Source: Chitinophaga sp. S165 (GTDB taxonomy: Bacteria; Bacteroidota; Bacteroidia; Chitinophagales; Chitinophagaceae). Taken from it: a stretch of DNA of 64,000 bases. Below are positions 52,973-62,544 of the stretch, piece after piece. The stretch spans positions 410,394-474,393 of the forward strand of contig NZ_QGTG01000005.1 in NCBI RefSeq assembly GCF_003182155.1, in the 5' to 3' direction. The translations under genes were made by a program, and so were the position numbers. Position 1 is the stretch's first letter, and each line of letters starts with the position of its first letter. The notes under the pieces are model-generated. The model saw only the letters and a list, made by a program, of their open reading frames with translations. It was not told the DNA's origin and did no database searches.

Positions 52973-54970
52973 CTAATTAATGGATGTTGCACATTCTATT
53001 GTAATGGCCGTGCCTGTACCTGGTTCAGACTGTATATCGATCTTGCCGCCCAGGAACTCTACACGCGCTTCGATATTCGCCAAACCTGCTCCTTTGAGCT
53101 TATTGCCTGTGGTGGTATCAAATCCTTTCCCGTCATCTTCTACGGTCAGGAATAAAGTGTGATCAGTTTGTTGCAACAGCACTAATATCTGTGATGCCTC
53201 TGCATGTTTGACCGCATTGTTCACCAGTTCCTGCATGATGCGGTATAATACCACCTGCCGGGTATGTTCCATATCTGCCTGAAAATTGAACACCTGGCAA
53301 ATGATATTGTCTGTTCCCGTCTTTTTCAATCCCCTGCAATATTCTACTGTTGCTTCTCCGAGACCATATTTAATAAGGATCTCAGGCATCATACTGCGGG
53401 CAATACGACGCAGTTCATCCATCGCGCCGTCCAGCCGCTGCAGCGTATTCTGAATTAGCGACTGCCTGTGTACCGTGGTCTGGGACGGTGTTACGGTAGA
53501 TAACTCCAGTTTAATACCTGAAAGTAATCCGCCAAGTCCATCATGCAGGTCACGCGCCAGTCTTGTACGTTCTTTTTCCTGTCCTTCCAGCATGGCCGAG
53601 AGGAGGGATATCTTATGCTCCTGACGGATGCGTTCCACTTCAAATTCGTGTAGTTGTCGCTGTTGTTCCAGCAGCTTACGCCCGTTACGGTAAAACAGGT
53701 AGCTGAGTGCTGCCACGACCAGTAAGGATAACATGATCACTACCATCAGTGAGATCAGCAGTCGGTTCTTCTGTAAGGCGAACTCCTGGCGCTCGTTCTC
53801 GTGCTGCAACTGCATGATGCGGTTCTCTTTTTCGGATGACTGGTAATGAGCTTCCAGTTCATGGATCTTCTCAGTTACTTCCCGTTCTTGTAAGCTATCG
53901 GCAAGTATGATGTACTTCCGCAGGTATTTATATGCATCGTCTGGATAATGTTGCTTAAATGACAGTTCGGCCATCAGGTCCAGTGCATGTAAACGGAATG
54001 GAAAATCCTTGAGCGTATAAGAAAGATGCCCGTATTCTTCCATCGCCTTCATGGCTTTGTCATATTGTCCCTGTCGTTCAAAGAGTTTGGCCAGCGAGTA
54101 CAGGTTATTGCAGATAGCTACGTTGTAGTTCAGCCTGCGTGCAATGAACAAGCCACTGTAAAACATACTGGCTGCATGATGGTATAACTGGTGCTTCACA
54201 TCCAGTAAGCCCTGGTGATAATAGTAGTCTGCCCAGATGTCAATGGAGTCCACGCCGGTCTTGTCCAGCTTTGCTTTGGCTTCCGTCAGATGGCTTTCCA
54301 TGTTCTGAAGGCTGTCCAGGTGGTACATACAGCTGGCGAGACTAAGATGCCTGCTGGCTATCAGATGGTTATACCTGGCCGGGTCATCATAGCTGGTCAG
54401 GCTTTTATAATAATAAGTGATAGCGGTTTTATACTGTGATTTATTAAAGAAGATGTTTCCCAGGTTTTCGTATGTAGCATTCAGCTCGGGGATGGCGTTC
54501 ATTTTCTCCAGCAGGGGAATTGTTTGCAGATATTCTTCTGTCTGCAATTGTGTTTGTCCTGCATTACCCAATACTTCTGCCAGATTGATCTTGATCATGG
54601 CCAGCAACATGCGGCCTTCGCGGCTGGTATCTTTTATGATATCCTCTTTCGCAATGAGCAGATGTTTTTCTGCCTCCCGGAAGTTGTTGATGGTATTGAA
54701 CCAGGCGCCTATTGCCAGGTAAGTGCGTGCGATACCTAGTTTACTTTCATTCTTCTCTTCCAGTTGCAATGCCTGTTGAAAATATTTCAACGCCTGCACG
54801 CTGTCTCTCAATGGCAGCTTTCTGGCCAGCCTGATATATAATTCAGATGATACTGCGTCAGAAGACCCACGTTGGGCAATCATTTTCTGACTCACGTTAT
54901 TATGGGTCTGGGCGTATAACCGGGTAGTTATACATAATAGGACGATAAGTATAGGTATTCTCATGGACAT
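52973..54970 (-). CDS. TPR-containing sensor histidine kinase (HisKA_3)
   Basis: A 665-residue membrane kinase. A signal peptide (IPILIVLLCITTRLYAQ) is followed by a large region of tetratricopeptide repeats, about residues 45-370 (YFQQALQLEEKN, ATYENLGNIFFNKSQYKTAI), predicted periplasmic. A single membrane helix lies near 405-425, then a coiled coil, the HisKA_3 motif RTRLARDLHDGLGGLLSGIKLEL with the phosphorylated His, and an HATPase domain (NNAVKHAEA; DDGKGFD; GAGLANIEARVE). This design is common in Bacteroidota. The signal it reads is unknown. Confidence 0.93.
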   Translation of the reverse strand: MSMRIPILIVLLCITTRLYAQTHNNVSQKMIAQRGSSDAVSSELYIRLARKLPLRDSVQALKYFQQALQLEEKNESKLGIARTYLAIGAWFNTINNFREAEKHLLIAKEDIIKDTSREGRMLLAMIKINLAEVLGNAGQTQLQTEEYLQTIPLLEKMNAIPELNATYENLGNIFFNKSQYKTAITYYYKSLTSYDDPARYNHLIASRHLSLASCMYHLDSLQNMESHLTEAKAKLDKTGVDSIDIWADYYYHQGLLDVKHQLYHHAASMFYSGLFIARRLNYNVAICNNLYSLAKLFERQGQYDKAMKAMEEYGHLSYTLKDFPFRLHALDLMAELSFKQHYPDDAYKYLRKYIILADSLQEREVTEKIHELEAHYQSSEKENRIMQLQHENERQEFALQKNRLLISLMVVIMLSLLVVAALSYLFYRNGRKLLEQQRQLHEFEVERIRQEHKISLLSAMLEGQEKERTRLARDLHDGLGGLLSGIKLELSTVTPSQTTVHRQSLIQNTLQRLDGAMDELRRIARSMMPEILIKYGLGEATVEYCRGLKKTGTDNIICQVFNFQADMEHTRQVVLYRIMQELVNNAVKHAEASQILVLLQQTDHTLFLTVEDDGKGFDTTTGNKLKGAGLANIEARVEFLGGKIDIQSEPGTGTAITIECATSIN

Positions 54971-55392
54971 AAATCAGGGCAGAAATATATAATTATTTGA
55001 GATACATATTCTTATTATTTTTCCTTTGTAAATGTATCAATAGGACCTCCCTGGGAAAACCCCTGTTTTCCGGGATTTTTTTCAGTGACTTCATGACTAA
55101 TTTTGCACTGTGATTTTGAAAGCCCTTGAAGAAGAATGTTACAGGTATATAGCTGCTTTAACTATCCTTAAAAATTGTTCACAAACAATGTTTTATGCGG
55201 AATGGCATATATACTCCGATATCACAGTAAATAATTACCAGAAATATTTTAACCGTCTTTATAGTATTAACATAGTATCTACCACGGGAAATCGTGGCCA
55301 TTTTTGCCAAACCCCAGATTGTATTTTTGTTGAAGAACCTAGATGAAGGGCAGCGGGTGTGTGGACCCCGCTGCCATCCAATCAAAAAGAGA
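54971..55392. other. Intergenic stretch, no supported gene
   Basis: This AT-rich gap separates the kinase start from the catalase stop. It contains one + strand -7 match (TAATTTTG, 55098-55105) and, right after it, a GTG-initiated frame of 78 codons with no family resemblance. A GC-rich 9-bp hairpin (55349-55357 with 55367-55375) lies next to the catalase stop and lacks a T-run. Confidence 0.45.
55349..55375 (-). terminator. Hairpin downstream of the catalase gene
   Basis: A perfect 9-bp stem GGCAGCGGG/CCCGCTGCC with a 9-nt loop starts 18 bp beyond the katE stop. No T-run follows on either strand, so it may be an mRNA 3'-end stabiliser or a weak terminator. Confidence 0.45.
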
Positions 55393-57576
55393 TCATGCAG
55401 GCACCCGGCGTGGTTTCTCCCGCTCCCAGAAACGATGTTGCGCAATAGCCTTTATGAATGTGTTTGCCAGTCCGGCCGCATCGTCACTTACAATAACACC
55501 TTCCATCAGTGCTGATTCTTCTGATTTATCTTCCGGTAATTTTTTGAAGAAATACGTGGCCTCCAATACCTGTATAGCTCCCGCATGTGCTGCTATGGCT
55601 TTACAATGTCTGTATGCTTCGTTCAGGAAATGTACGGCATCGGCATCTGCCTCCAGTGTAGCAACGCTGTTGGCGCCTGATGGAACGTAGATAGCATCAT
55701 AAAATACAGAAGCCGCCGTCAGGAAACTTTTGACCACCGGTATCAGTGTATCGTCTGCTGCGATGATATCGCCCAGATGCGGCGCTACTACTTCCGTAAT
55801 GGCGCCTGTCGCTTCCAGTGCCTTCTTCACCGCTGTAAGTGAAGTTGCATCTACTCCGTCTGCCGCCAGCAGCGCAATCTTCCTGGTTTTGATACTGTCT
55901 TTTACCGTATTGGCCATACTCAGGGCTGCAGAGATATCAGGAACCGGTGTTTTCGGTGGAAAAGGTTCATATTTTGCAGGATCAGCATCTGCCGGAACGC
56001 TATGATTAATAGGCTTTTCCGGTTCTTCAGGTACCTCCAGTCCCAGACCATACGCCACCTGGCTGGCCAGGTCTTTATCCACCTGCGTGAGGATGCCTAT
56101 CATGCGTTGCCTGATCGCCACCGTATCTACCTTACCCAATTCGAAACGAAGTGCGTCAACGATATGTTGTTTTTCAGGATCTGACTGACTGTTATAAAAG
56201 AGGGTAGCCTGGCTGAAATGATCAAAGAAACTACGGCTTCTTTCCCTGATCTTAACGGCATCAATCCTTTCTGTGTAAGAAGTAAAACCGCCTTCTGCTG
56301 CCTTCGCCTGCGCGGGATCACCCCCGCGAAGTGAGTTAGGACTATAGGCAGTCCTGCCACGGTTGATGGTTTGCCGCATATATCCGTCCCGCTGGTTATT
56401 ATGCACCGGGTTGATAGGGCGATTGATAGGTATTTCCTGGAAATTAGGGCCTCCCAGGCGAATTAACTGCGTATCCGTGTAAGAGAAAAGACGTCCCTGT
56501 AACAGCGGATCATTCGTAAAATCTATTCCCGGTACTACATGTCCGATATGGAATGCAACCTGCTCTGTCTCTGCAAAGAAATTATCGGGGTTCCTGTTCA
56601 GGGTCATTTTACCGATCCGCTGCACAGGCACCAGTTCTTCCGGAATGATCTTGGTAGAATCCAGCAGGTCGAAATCAAACTTATGTTCGTCTGCTTCCGG
56701 TACGATCTGCACACCTAATTCCCATTCCGGAAAATTGCCGCTTTCAATTGCTTCCCACAGATCACGTCTGTGAAAATCAGGATCTTTACCGGAGATCTTC
56801 TGCGCTTCGTCCCAGGCCACAGAATGTACACCGAGTAAAGGTTTCCAGTGAAACTTAACAAAACAGCTTTCATTATTCGCATTCACCAATCGGAACGTAT
56901 GTACGCCAAACCCTTCCATCATGCGGAGACTGCGGGGAATGGCCCTGTCGCTCATTAACCACATGATCATATGTGTCGATTCCGGCATGAGGGATATAAA
57001 ATCCCAGAAGGTATCGTGTGCTGATGCGGCTTGCGGTATTTCATTATGTTGTTCCGGTTTTACGGCGTGAATGAGATCAGGGAACTTAATGGCATCCTGT
57101 ATAAAGAATACAGGCATGTTGTTACCTACAAGATCAAAAATGCCCTCTTCCGTATAGAACTTAACAGCGAAGCCTCTGACATCGCGCGGCAGGTCGGTAG
57201 AACCTCTGGAACCTGCCACTGTAGAGAATCTTACAAATACAGGTGTTTCACGCGATGGATCTGTCAGGAAACCCGCCTTTGTATATTTTTCCATTGATTC
57301 ATAGACCTGGAACACACCATGTGCCCCTGAACCGCGTGCATGCACTACCCGTTCAGGAATACGTTCGTGGTCAAAGTGTGTGATCTTTTCGCGGAAGATG
57401 AAATCCTCCATCAACGTAGGCCCGCGCTCACCGGCCTTTAGTGAATTATGATCGTCATTGATCTTTACGCCCGTATTGGTGGTGATGATCTCTCCGGTAC
57501 TTTCTTCCTTATTCGGTGACAGCTCTGCAAGTTTTTTGTTTTCTTCAAGAACTTTGGTGGTCTTTTTACCCGGCAT
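55393..57576 (-). CDS. katE: Large-subunit catalase (HPII type)
   Basis: A 727-residue monofunctional heme catalase that breaks down hydrogen peroxide. The catalytic histidine is in RIPERVVHARGSGAHG (about residue 78), the asparagine in DLVGNNMPVFFIQD, and the proximal heme region in GRLFSYTDTQLIRLGGPNF. The last 140 or so residues form the flavodoxin/GATase1-like domain typical of HPII (KIALLAADGVDATSLTAV). An N-terminal extension of about 50 residues is also typical. It lies 40 bp after the DUF892 gene, so both are probably cotranscribed as stress genes. Confidence 0.95.
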   Translation of the reverse strand: MPGKKTTKVLEENKKLAELSPNKEESTGEIITTNTGVKINDDHNSLKAGERGPTLMEDFIFREKITHFDHERIPERVVHARGSGAHGVFQVYESMEKYTKAGFLTDPSRETPVFVRFSTVAGSRGSTDLPRDVRGFAVKFYTEEGIFDLVGNNMPVFFIQDAIKFPDLIHAVKPEQHNEIPQAASAHDTFWDFISLMPESTHMIMWLMSDRAIPRSLRMMEGFGVHTFRLVNANNESCFVKFHWKPLLGVHSVAWDEAQKISGKDPDFHRRDLWEAIESGNFPEWELGVQIVPEADEHKFDFDLLDSTKIIPEELVPVQRIGKMTLNRNPDNFFAETEQVAFHIGHVVPGIDFTNDPLLQGRLFSYTDTQLIRLGGPNFQEIPINRPINPVHNNQRDGYMRQTINRGRTAYSPNSLRGGDPAQAKAAEGGFTSYTERIDAVKIRERSRSFFDHFSQATLFYNSQSDPEKQHIVDALRFELGKVDTVAIRQRMIGILTQVDKDLASQVAYGLGLEVPEEPEKPINHSVPADADPAKYEPFPPKTPVPDISAALSMANTVKDSIKTRKIALLAADGVDATSLTAVKKALEATGAITEVVAPHLGDIIAADDTLIPVVKSFLTAASVFYDAIYVPSGANSVATLEADADAVHFLNEAYRHCKAIAAHAGAIQVLEATYFFKKLPEDKSEESALMEGVIVSDDAAGLANTFIKAIAQHRFWEREKPRRVPA

Positions 57577-57616
57577 GGTTCAGTGTTTTTATGGTTCTCA
57601 GATAAGGTTGAATGGA

Positions 57617-58177
57617 CTATTCTTCAGCAGCTTCGTAATTGATATTGTTTTCTGCTATTTCAGTGAGTAATACATCAGAGTCCTTCTCTTCTGCCAGCGT
57701 TGCTTCCAGTAATGAGGCTGCTTCTGTAAGACCGAGGGTGGTGGCTAGCTGCGCCAGTCCACCGTAAGTGGCGATCTCGTAATGTTCTACTTTTTGTGCA
57801 GCGAGGATCAGTCCTACATCCCTGGTGGCGGTTCCTGCTTCCGTATCTGCAATGATGGATTCTCCTTCCAGCACTATGCCTTCAATAGCATCACATTTTT
57901 TACCTCTTACCGGTTTGCCAAGCAGACCGAAGATCTCTTCCAGGCGGCTGATATGTCCTAACGTTACCTGCAAATGATCTTCAAATGCAGTTTGCAGTTC
58001 GGGTGTTGTTGCTGATTTTTTCATCTTGGGCAATGATTTTGCAATATGATTTTCTGCCCAGTAGATGTCTTTTAATTCTTCACAGAAGAATTCCTTCAGA
58101 CGGGAGTCTGATACAGGTGCGGATGCAGTTTCAGCTGACTTCGCTGTTTTTTTGGAAATGGATGAAGCTTTTGCCAT
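57617..58177 (-). CDS. DUF892/YciE-like ferritin-like protein
   Basis: A 186-residue protein whose core (about residues 25-180) matches the YciE/DUF892 four-helix ferritin-like family: LKEFFCEELKDIYWAENHIAKSLPKM, then a cysteine-containing IEGIVLEGE loop and EHYEIATYGGLAQLA with the Glu-x2-His-type ligands. The N-terminus is lysine- and alanine-rich. The family binds di-iron in known structures and is linked to stationary or oxidative stress. It lies just upstream of the catalase, in the same direction. Confidence 0.92.
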   Translation of the reverse strand: MAKASSISKKTAKSAETASAPVSDSRLKEFFCEELKDIYWAENHIAKSLPKMKKSATTPELQTAFEDHLQVTLGHISRLEEIFGLLGKPVRGKKCDAIEGIVLEGESIIADTEAGTATRDVGLILAAQKVEHYEIATYGGLAQLATTLGLTEAASLLEATLAEEKDSDVLLTEIAENNINYEAAEE

Positions 58178-58642
58178 AAGTAAATAATTTTCATATCCTC
58201 ATACTAACACTGTACCGTAATGTGATAGCCGCTGCCCGTCCAGATGAGGCTTTTTGAAAATGATAAGCCTGTAGCAGATATTTCCCATTATGTATAGGAT
58301 GAACAATAGCATAAAACGCTGTATATGAATGGAAGGACGTGCTCGCGTGGTTCCTGCGACCTCCCGCGAACCGGAAGATGTGATGGGGATAAAGGTATTC
58401 CGGCGGCTTCGTCAGCAACTCAGTTTGTTGTATTAGAAAGCTTAATAAGAAAGATAAAATACTATCAGATGACGTGGGTTTTCGCTTCCCTGTTTCTATA
58501 CTGCTTGGTCTCCGCTTCTTCTCTGCTTGTTCTACCGCTGTTCTACCGGAGTACTAACAAAATAGCCGGATCCTTACTGGTAAAGGATCCGGCTCCAGGA
58601 TATGATTTAGGTAGACCAGTGAAAATGATATGATCTTAACAT
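58178..58642. other. Intergenic stretch with one terminator
   Basis: No convincing gene. A 102-codon frame on the + strand and a 75-codon frame on the - strand lack family resemblance and a promoter. The only clear element is the strong hairpin at 58565-58593. No TAnnTTTG box was found for the DUF892 gene. Confidence 0.45.
58554..58593 (-). terminator. Terminator downstream of the DUF983 gene
   Basis: A perfect 11-bp GC-rich stem (58565-58575 with 58583-58593) and 7-nt loop are followed on the minus strand by TATTTTGTT. It lies about 50 bp past the DUF983 stop. Confidence 0.7.
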
Positions 58643-59068
58643 TTATACCTTATACGCCAGCGTACGTGTCTCTGGTCTGTACCGTACAAAGAAGGCCAGC
58701 CAGATCGTCCGGGATACGCGCATAATGGGCGGTTGCAGTAATACCAGGAGGACGGCGTTGATACCCAGCCACCAGAACATCCGGTTATCGTATAAAGAGA
58801 ACCCTATGATCACCCACCAGGCAATAAATGTCGCCACGCTGAATGCCACAGTTATGGCATAGCTGACATATCCGGTCCCATAGTAAAACCCTATTTCTCT
58901 CTCAAAATCTTCCCCACACACCGGACAATGGTCGTTCATCTCCGTAAAATGTTTCAGGTTATAGGCACTATCAGCTGTGAATATTTTTCCTTTACGACAG
59001 GCAGGGCACCTGTTCTGTAGTATGCTGCCCATCAGGTTAGGCTTTTTTTCGAATTTAGCTGCACACAT
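58643..59068 (-). CDS. DUF983 family zinc-ribbon membrane protein
   Basis: A 141-residue protein with a zinc ribbon (RCPACRKGK near residue 19 and HCPVCGEDFEREIGF near residue 47) followed by two or three membrane helices. This arrangement matches DUF983, an uncharacterised family often near cytochrome oxidase assembly genes in alphaproteobacteria; no such neighbours are present here. ATG start, about 18 nt after the predicted transcription start. Confidence 0.9.
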   Translation of the reverse strand: MCAAKFEKKPNLMGSILQNRCPACRKGKIFTADSAYNLKHFTEMNDHCPVCGEDFEREIGFYYGTGYVSYAITVAFSVATFIAWWVIIGFSLYDNRMFWWLGINAVLLVLLQPPIMRVSRTIWLAFFVRYRPETRTLAYKV

Positions 59069-59090
59069 AAAATATGTTATTTGGACATCT

Positions 59091-59098
59091 CAAAGGTA
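59091..59098 (-). promoter_or_regulatory. DUF983 promoter -7 box
   Basis: On the minus strand it reads TACCTTTG, an exact TAnnTTTG match 23 nt upstream of the ATG. Confidence 0.5.
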
Positions 59099-59215
59099 CC
59101 ACAAACCCTACCCGTGGCTATGGTGGTATTTCTCTGAATTATGGTATTTTTTACTGATTCGTCGCCAGAATAGGAGTGTACATATAAAATATTTTTATTT
59201 TATAGGGGTGGTTTC

Positions 59216-59223
59216 TATTTTTG
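59216..59223 (+). promoter_or_regulatory. AsmA-like gene promoter -7 box
   Basis: TATTTTTG overlaps a potential TTG start at 59221, which therefore cannot be the translation start if this promoter is used. It supports the ATG at 59257 with a leader of about 30 nt. Confidence 0.55.
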
Positions 59224-59256
59224 CCGTTATTATCACCTAAGACAAGTCTCAACACC

Positions 59257-62200
59257 ATGACTGGCAAGATGCGAAAGAGGATTTTCCGGATTGTTTTAAT
59301 ACCTATTGTTATCCTGATAATACTGGTGGGTATCGCTGTAGGTGTATTGTATTCCCAACAGCAGCGCCTCATTAACCTGGCCATTAAAGAACTGAATAAG
59401 CAGTTACCGGGCGAACTGGTCATAGAAGGCAGTACCATATCTCCTTTTCAGAACTTCCCTTACATTTCAATAGGCCTGAAAAATGTCAGGTTCTTCGCTA
59501 CAAAGCAGAAGACCGGCAGACCCATGTATCAGCTTGAAAAGCTGTATGTAGGGTTCAGCCTGCCCGATATACTCCGGCAGAAATACAACGTGAAGGTAAT
59601 ATTGCTTAAAAAAGGGCATCTTGACCTGGTGAGGGATGTAAATGGTAACCTCAATATCGTAGAGGCTAACAGGATCCGGCAGGACACGATCACTACTACC
59701 GCAACCGAATCTGCCTCTCTCGACCTTGATATCAAAAAGATCGTGTTGAGAGACCTGGATATCGCTTTTTCCGATAAACAAAGCGGCCAGCATGTCAATA
59801 CCCATATAGACAAGATAAAAACTGCTTTTCGGGCCGATAGCGTCAACATTTTCGCCGACCTGGAGGGATCAATGATAGCTGACTATACCACCCCGACAGA
59901 TACTTCCCTGTTCAGGAATAAACATGTTAAACTGGACCTGCAGCTGACATACGATCAGCAGCGGCAGTTTGTCAGCCTGCCGGTAGGCGGTCTGAAACTG
60001 GAAGATGCCAGTTTCAGTATTACGGGAACAGCCGATCTGAAAAACGGTAATAATGTTGACTTTAAAGTGAAAGGGGACAGGCCCGACATTGACCAGTTAG
60101 TGTCATTTGTCCCTGCGTCGGCAATGGAGCAATTGAAACAGTTCCGTTATGACGGCCGCCTTTATTTTGACGGTATCATCAAAGGAAAGCTTGGCGGTGA
60201 CCAGATGCCGCTGATTAAGATCAACTTCGGATGTGAGAACGGCTGGCTGCTCAATGAAAAAGCCAATAAGAAGATCGATTCCCTGGGCTTCAAGGGTTAT
60301 TATACGAATGGGGCAGGGCATTCCCTGAAAACCTCGGAACTGCATTTGTTAAGTGTAAGCGCCCGTCCTGAGAAAGGTATCTTCAAGGCCAATTTTGTCA
60401 TGAAGGACTTTACTGATCCGAAAATGATCATGCAGATCAATTCTGACCTGCAACTGGAGTTTATAGGCGCATTTTTAGGGATAGCCGACCTTCAACGTCT
60501 GACGGGCCATATCAGCCTGAAAATGGACTTTAATGAGCTGGTGGACATGACCGTGCCGGAAGTATCCATGGGTAAGCTCAAAGAAGGTATCCAGAGTGAA
60601 TTGAGAGTAAGTGACCTTACTTTCCGTATTCCCAACTATCCGCATATCATTCATAACCTGAACCTGCATGCGGATATGAAGAACGGCTTCGTGAAACTCG
60701 ATACGCTTTCCTTCTATTTCGGTAATTCCGACTTTGCAATGAATGGCTCCCTGAGCGACCTGCCAGCCCTGTTCCATCAGCAGGAGAAGCCGGTGCAGGT
60801 AACATTCAGTGCGCGCAGCAAGAAGATGATCCTGAAAGAGCTGCTGTCCTACGACTCTGTCATAGCGAAGAAAGCAAAGGAAGAAATATACGGGTTCAAT
60901 ATCGGGTTATCGCTGGAAACTTCTGTAAAAGAACTGCAACATCCTGCTCCATTACCTAAAGGCAAATTCAAACTGGAGAAACTGTACGCCAGCTTTAAGG
61001 AGTATCCGCACGCCTTCCATGATTTTGGAGCAGAGCTCAACATCAACGATACAGCTTTGTTACTGCGGAACTTCGGTGGTATGATCGATAGCAGCGATAT
61101 CCTTTTCAGTGGCCGTGTGATCAACTACCAGCTTTGGTTCGACCAGGTAAAAAGAGGAAAGACACAGATAGCGTTCGACCTGAAATCGAAGCGCCTGGCA
61201 ATGAAAGATGTACTGGGACCTGTCAGCCGTAACTATGTGCCGAAAGACTATCAGCGTGAAGTGGCTACCGGTATATGGCTGCGTTCAAAAACTGATCTGC
61301 GTTATGACTCTGTATTCAAATTCGCTAAGATAAAACTGGCTAATGTCTCTGCAGAACTGCAGGAGCATAAGATCAAAGTTGACAGCATAAAAGGGACTGT
61401 GAAGATAGGCGCTGACAAATTCCTGAAGCTTGATACCCTGACAGGCCGCATCGGTAAGACGGATTTTGATGTCAGCATGCGTTTATACATGGGTAAAGAT
61501 TCAGTGAAGCGTAAGAAGGAAAACTTCCTGCAGTTCGCATCGAGGAACCTCGACCTTGACCAGCTGACCAACTATAAACTGACGGCCAATGAAGATGAGG
61601 AAACCGTAGTTGCAGCACCAGCTGTAACGCGTACTGTGATCAAAGATACCAGTCATTCCAGCGGCTTTAACATCTTCACTGTTCCATTCATTGACTTTCG
61701 TGCTACTGTCAATATCGGCAGGATAAAATATCATCGCCTGTGGCTGAAAAACATCACCAGCAACGTCCGTATGACAACCAATCAACACATTTACCTGGAT
61801 ACACTGGGAATGGGCGTTGCAGAAGGGCAGATAGGTATGAAGGGGCACTTCAACGGCGCAGATCCTAAAAAGATCTATTTCCGCAGCAGGATCAGGGCCT
61901 TCGATGTGAACATAGAAAAGCTGATGTTGAAGCTTGATCACTTCGGACAGGATTATGTGATCAATAAGAACGTGAAAGGACGTCTGAACGGGCAGATCAG
62001 AAGCCGTATCCTGATGCATCCGGACCTGACGCCTATTATTGATGATTGTGAGGCTCAACTGGACCTCGATATCAGGAACGGAAGCCTGATCAACTTTGCA
62101 CCTATGCAGGCCATGGCGGGGTATTTCAAAGACAAGAACCTGAACATGATCCGCTTTGATACCTTAAGGAATAAACTGACGCTGAAGAACGGCGTACTGG

Positions 62201-62484
62201 ATATTCCGACAATGAATATCAACTCTTCCCTGGGCTTTATGGAGATCTCCGGCAAGCAATCGCTGGATATGAAAATGGAATACTATATGCGTATACCATT
62301 GAAGATGGTTACACAGGTAGGTTTTCAGTCGCTTTTTGGCAAGAAACGAGAGGAAGTGGACGCTGACCAGGTAGATGCCATTGAATACAGAGATAAGGAT
62401 AAAAAGGTGCGTTTCATGAGTATTAAGGTAACGGGTACGCCGGATAACTTTAAAGTAGGACTGGGAAAAGCAAAGAAGACATAA
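59257..62484 (+). CDS. AsmA-like large envelope protein
   Basis: A 1075-residue protein with an N-terminal membrane anchor (IVLIPIVILIILVGIAVGVLY) and a long, repetitive beta-strand periplasmic part. An AsmA-type N-terminal segment (LINLAIKELNKQLPGELVIEGSTIS) and the C-terminal AsmA-2-like segment (LDLDIRNGSLINFAPMQAM, FDTLRNKLTLKNGVLDIP) are visible. AsmA-family proteins form beta-groove bridges and are linked to outer-membrane lipid or protein assembly. It is a single-gene unit ending in a strong terminator. The promoter position and the anchor decide the start. Confidence 0.88.
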   Translation: MTGKMRKRIFRIVLIPIVILIILVGIAVGVLYSQQQRLINLAIKELNKQLPGELVIEGSTISPFQNFPYISIGLKNVRFFATKQKTGRPMYQLEKLYVGFSLPDILRQKYNVKVILLKKGHLDLVRDVNGNLNIVEANRIRQDTITTTATESASLDLDIKKIVLRDLDIAFSDKQSGQHVNTHIDKIKTAFRADSVNIFADLEGSMIADYTTPTDTSLFRNKHVKLDLQLTYDQQRQFVSLPVGGLKLEDASFSITGTADLKNGNNVDFKVKGDRPDIDQLVSFVPASAMEQLKQFRYDGRLYFDGIIKGKLGGDQMPLIKINFGCENGWLLNEKANKKIDSLGFKGYYTNGAGHSLKTSELHLLSVSARPEKGIFKANFVMKDFTDPKMIMQINSDLQLEFIGAFLGIADLQRLTGHISLKMDFNELVDMTVPEVSMGKLKEGIQSELRVSDLTFRIPNYPHIIHNLNLHADMKNGFVKLDTLSFYFGNSDFAMNGSLSDLPALFHQQEKPVQVTFSARSKKMILKELLSYDSVIAKKAKEEIYGFNIGLSLETSVKELQHPAPLPKGKFKLEKLYASFKEYPHAFHDFGAELNINDTALLLRNFGGMIDSSDILFSGRVINYQLWFDQVKRGKTQIAFDLKSKRLAMKDVLGPVSRNYVPKDYQREVATGIWLRSKTDLRYDSVFKFAKIKLANVSAELQEHKIKVDSIKGTVKIGADKFLKLDTLTGRIGKTDFDVSMRLYMGKDSVKRKKENFLQFASRNLDLDQLTNYKLTANEDEETVVAAPAVTRTVIKDTSHSSGFNIFTVPFIDFRATVNIGRIKYHRLWLKNITSNVRMTTNQHIYLDTLGMGVAEGQIGMKGHFNGADPKKIYFRSRIRAFDVNIEKLMLKLDHFGQDYVINKNVKGRLNGQIRSRILMHPDLTPIIDDCEAQLDLDIRNGSLINFAPMQAMAGYFKDKNLNMIRFDTLRNKLTLKNGVLDIPTMNINSSLGFMEISGKQSLDMKMEYYMRIPLKMVTQVGFQSLFGKKREEVDADQVDAIEYRDKDKKVRFMSIKVTGTPDNFKVGLGKAKKT

Positions 62485-62502
62485 AAGATTATAATAACAG
62501 AG

Positions 62503-62542
62503 GGAAAGCCGCTTCGTTACAACGGAGCGGCTTTCCTTTTTT
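62503..62542 (+). terminator. Strong Rho-independent terminator
   Basis: An almost perfect 18-bp stem-loop (GGAAAGCCGCT paired with AGCGGCTTTCC, extended by CGTT/AACG) is followed by six T. It ends the AsmA-like gene and, being A-flanked on the left, may also stop the leftward gene at 62545. Confidence 0.9.
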
Positions 62543-62544
62543 AA

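Noticed and set aside
55098..55346. Promoter-like TAATTTTG followed by a 78-codon GTG frame
   Set aside because: The box has no -33 element, the frame starts with GTG and its translation resembles nothing; a second chance match (55322-55329) lies nearby with no gene downstream on that strand.
58325..58633. 102-codon frame on the plus strand between the DUF892 and DUF983 genes
   Set aside because: It runs through the GC-rich terminator stem of the DUF983 gene and has no promoter or homology; likely chance.
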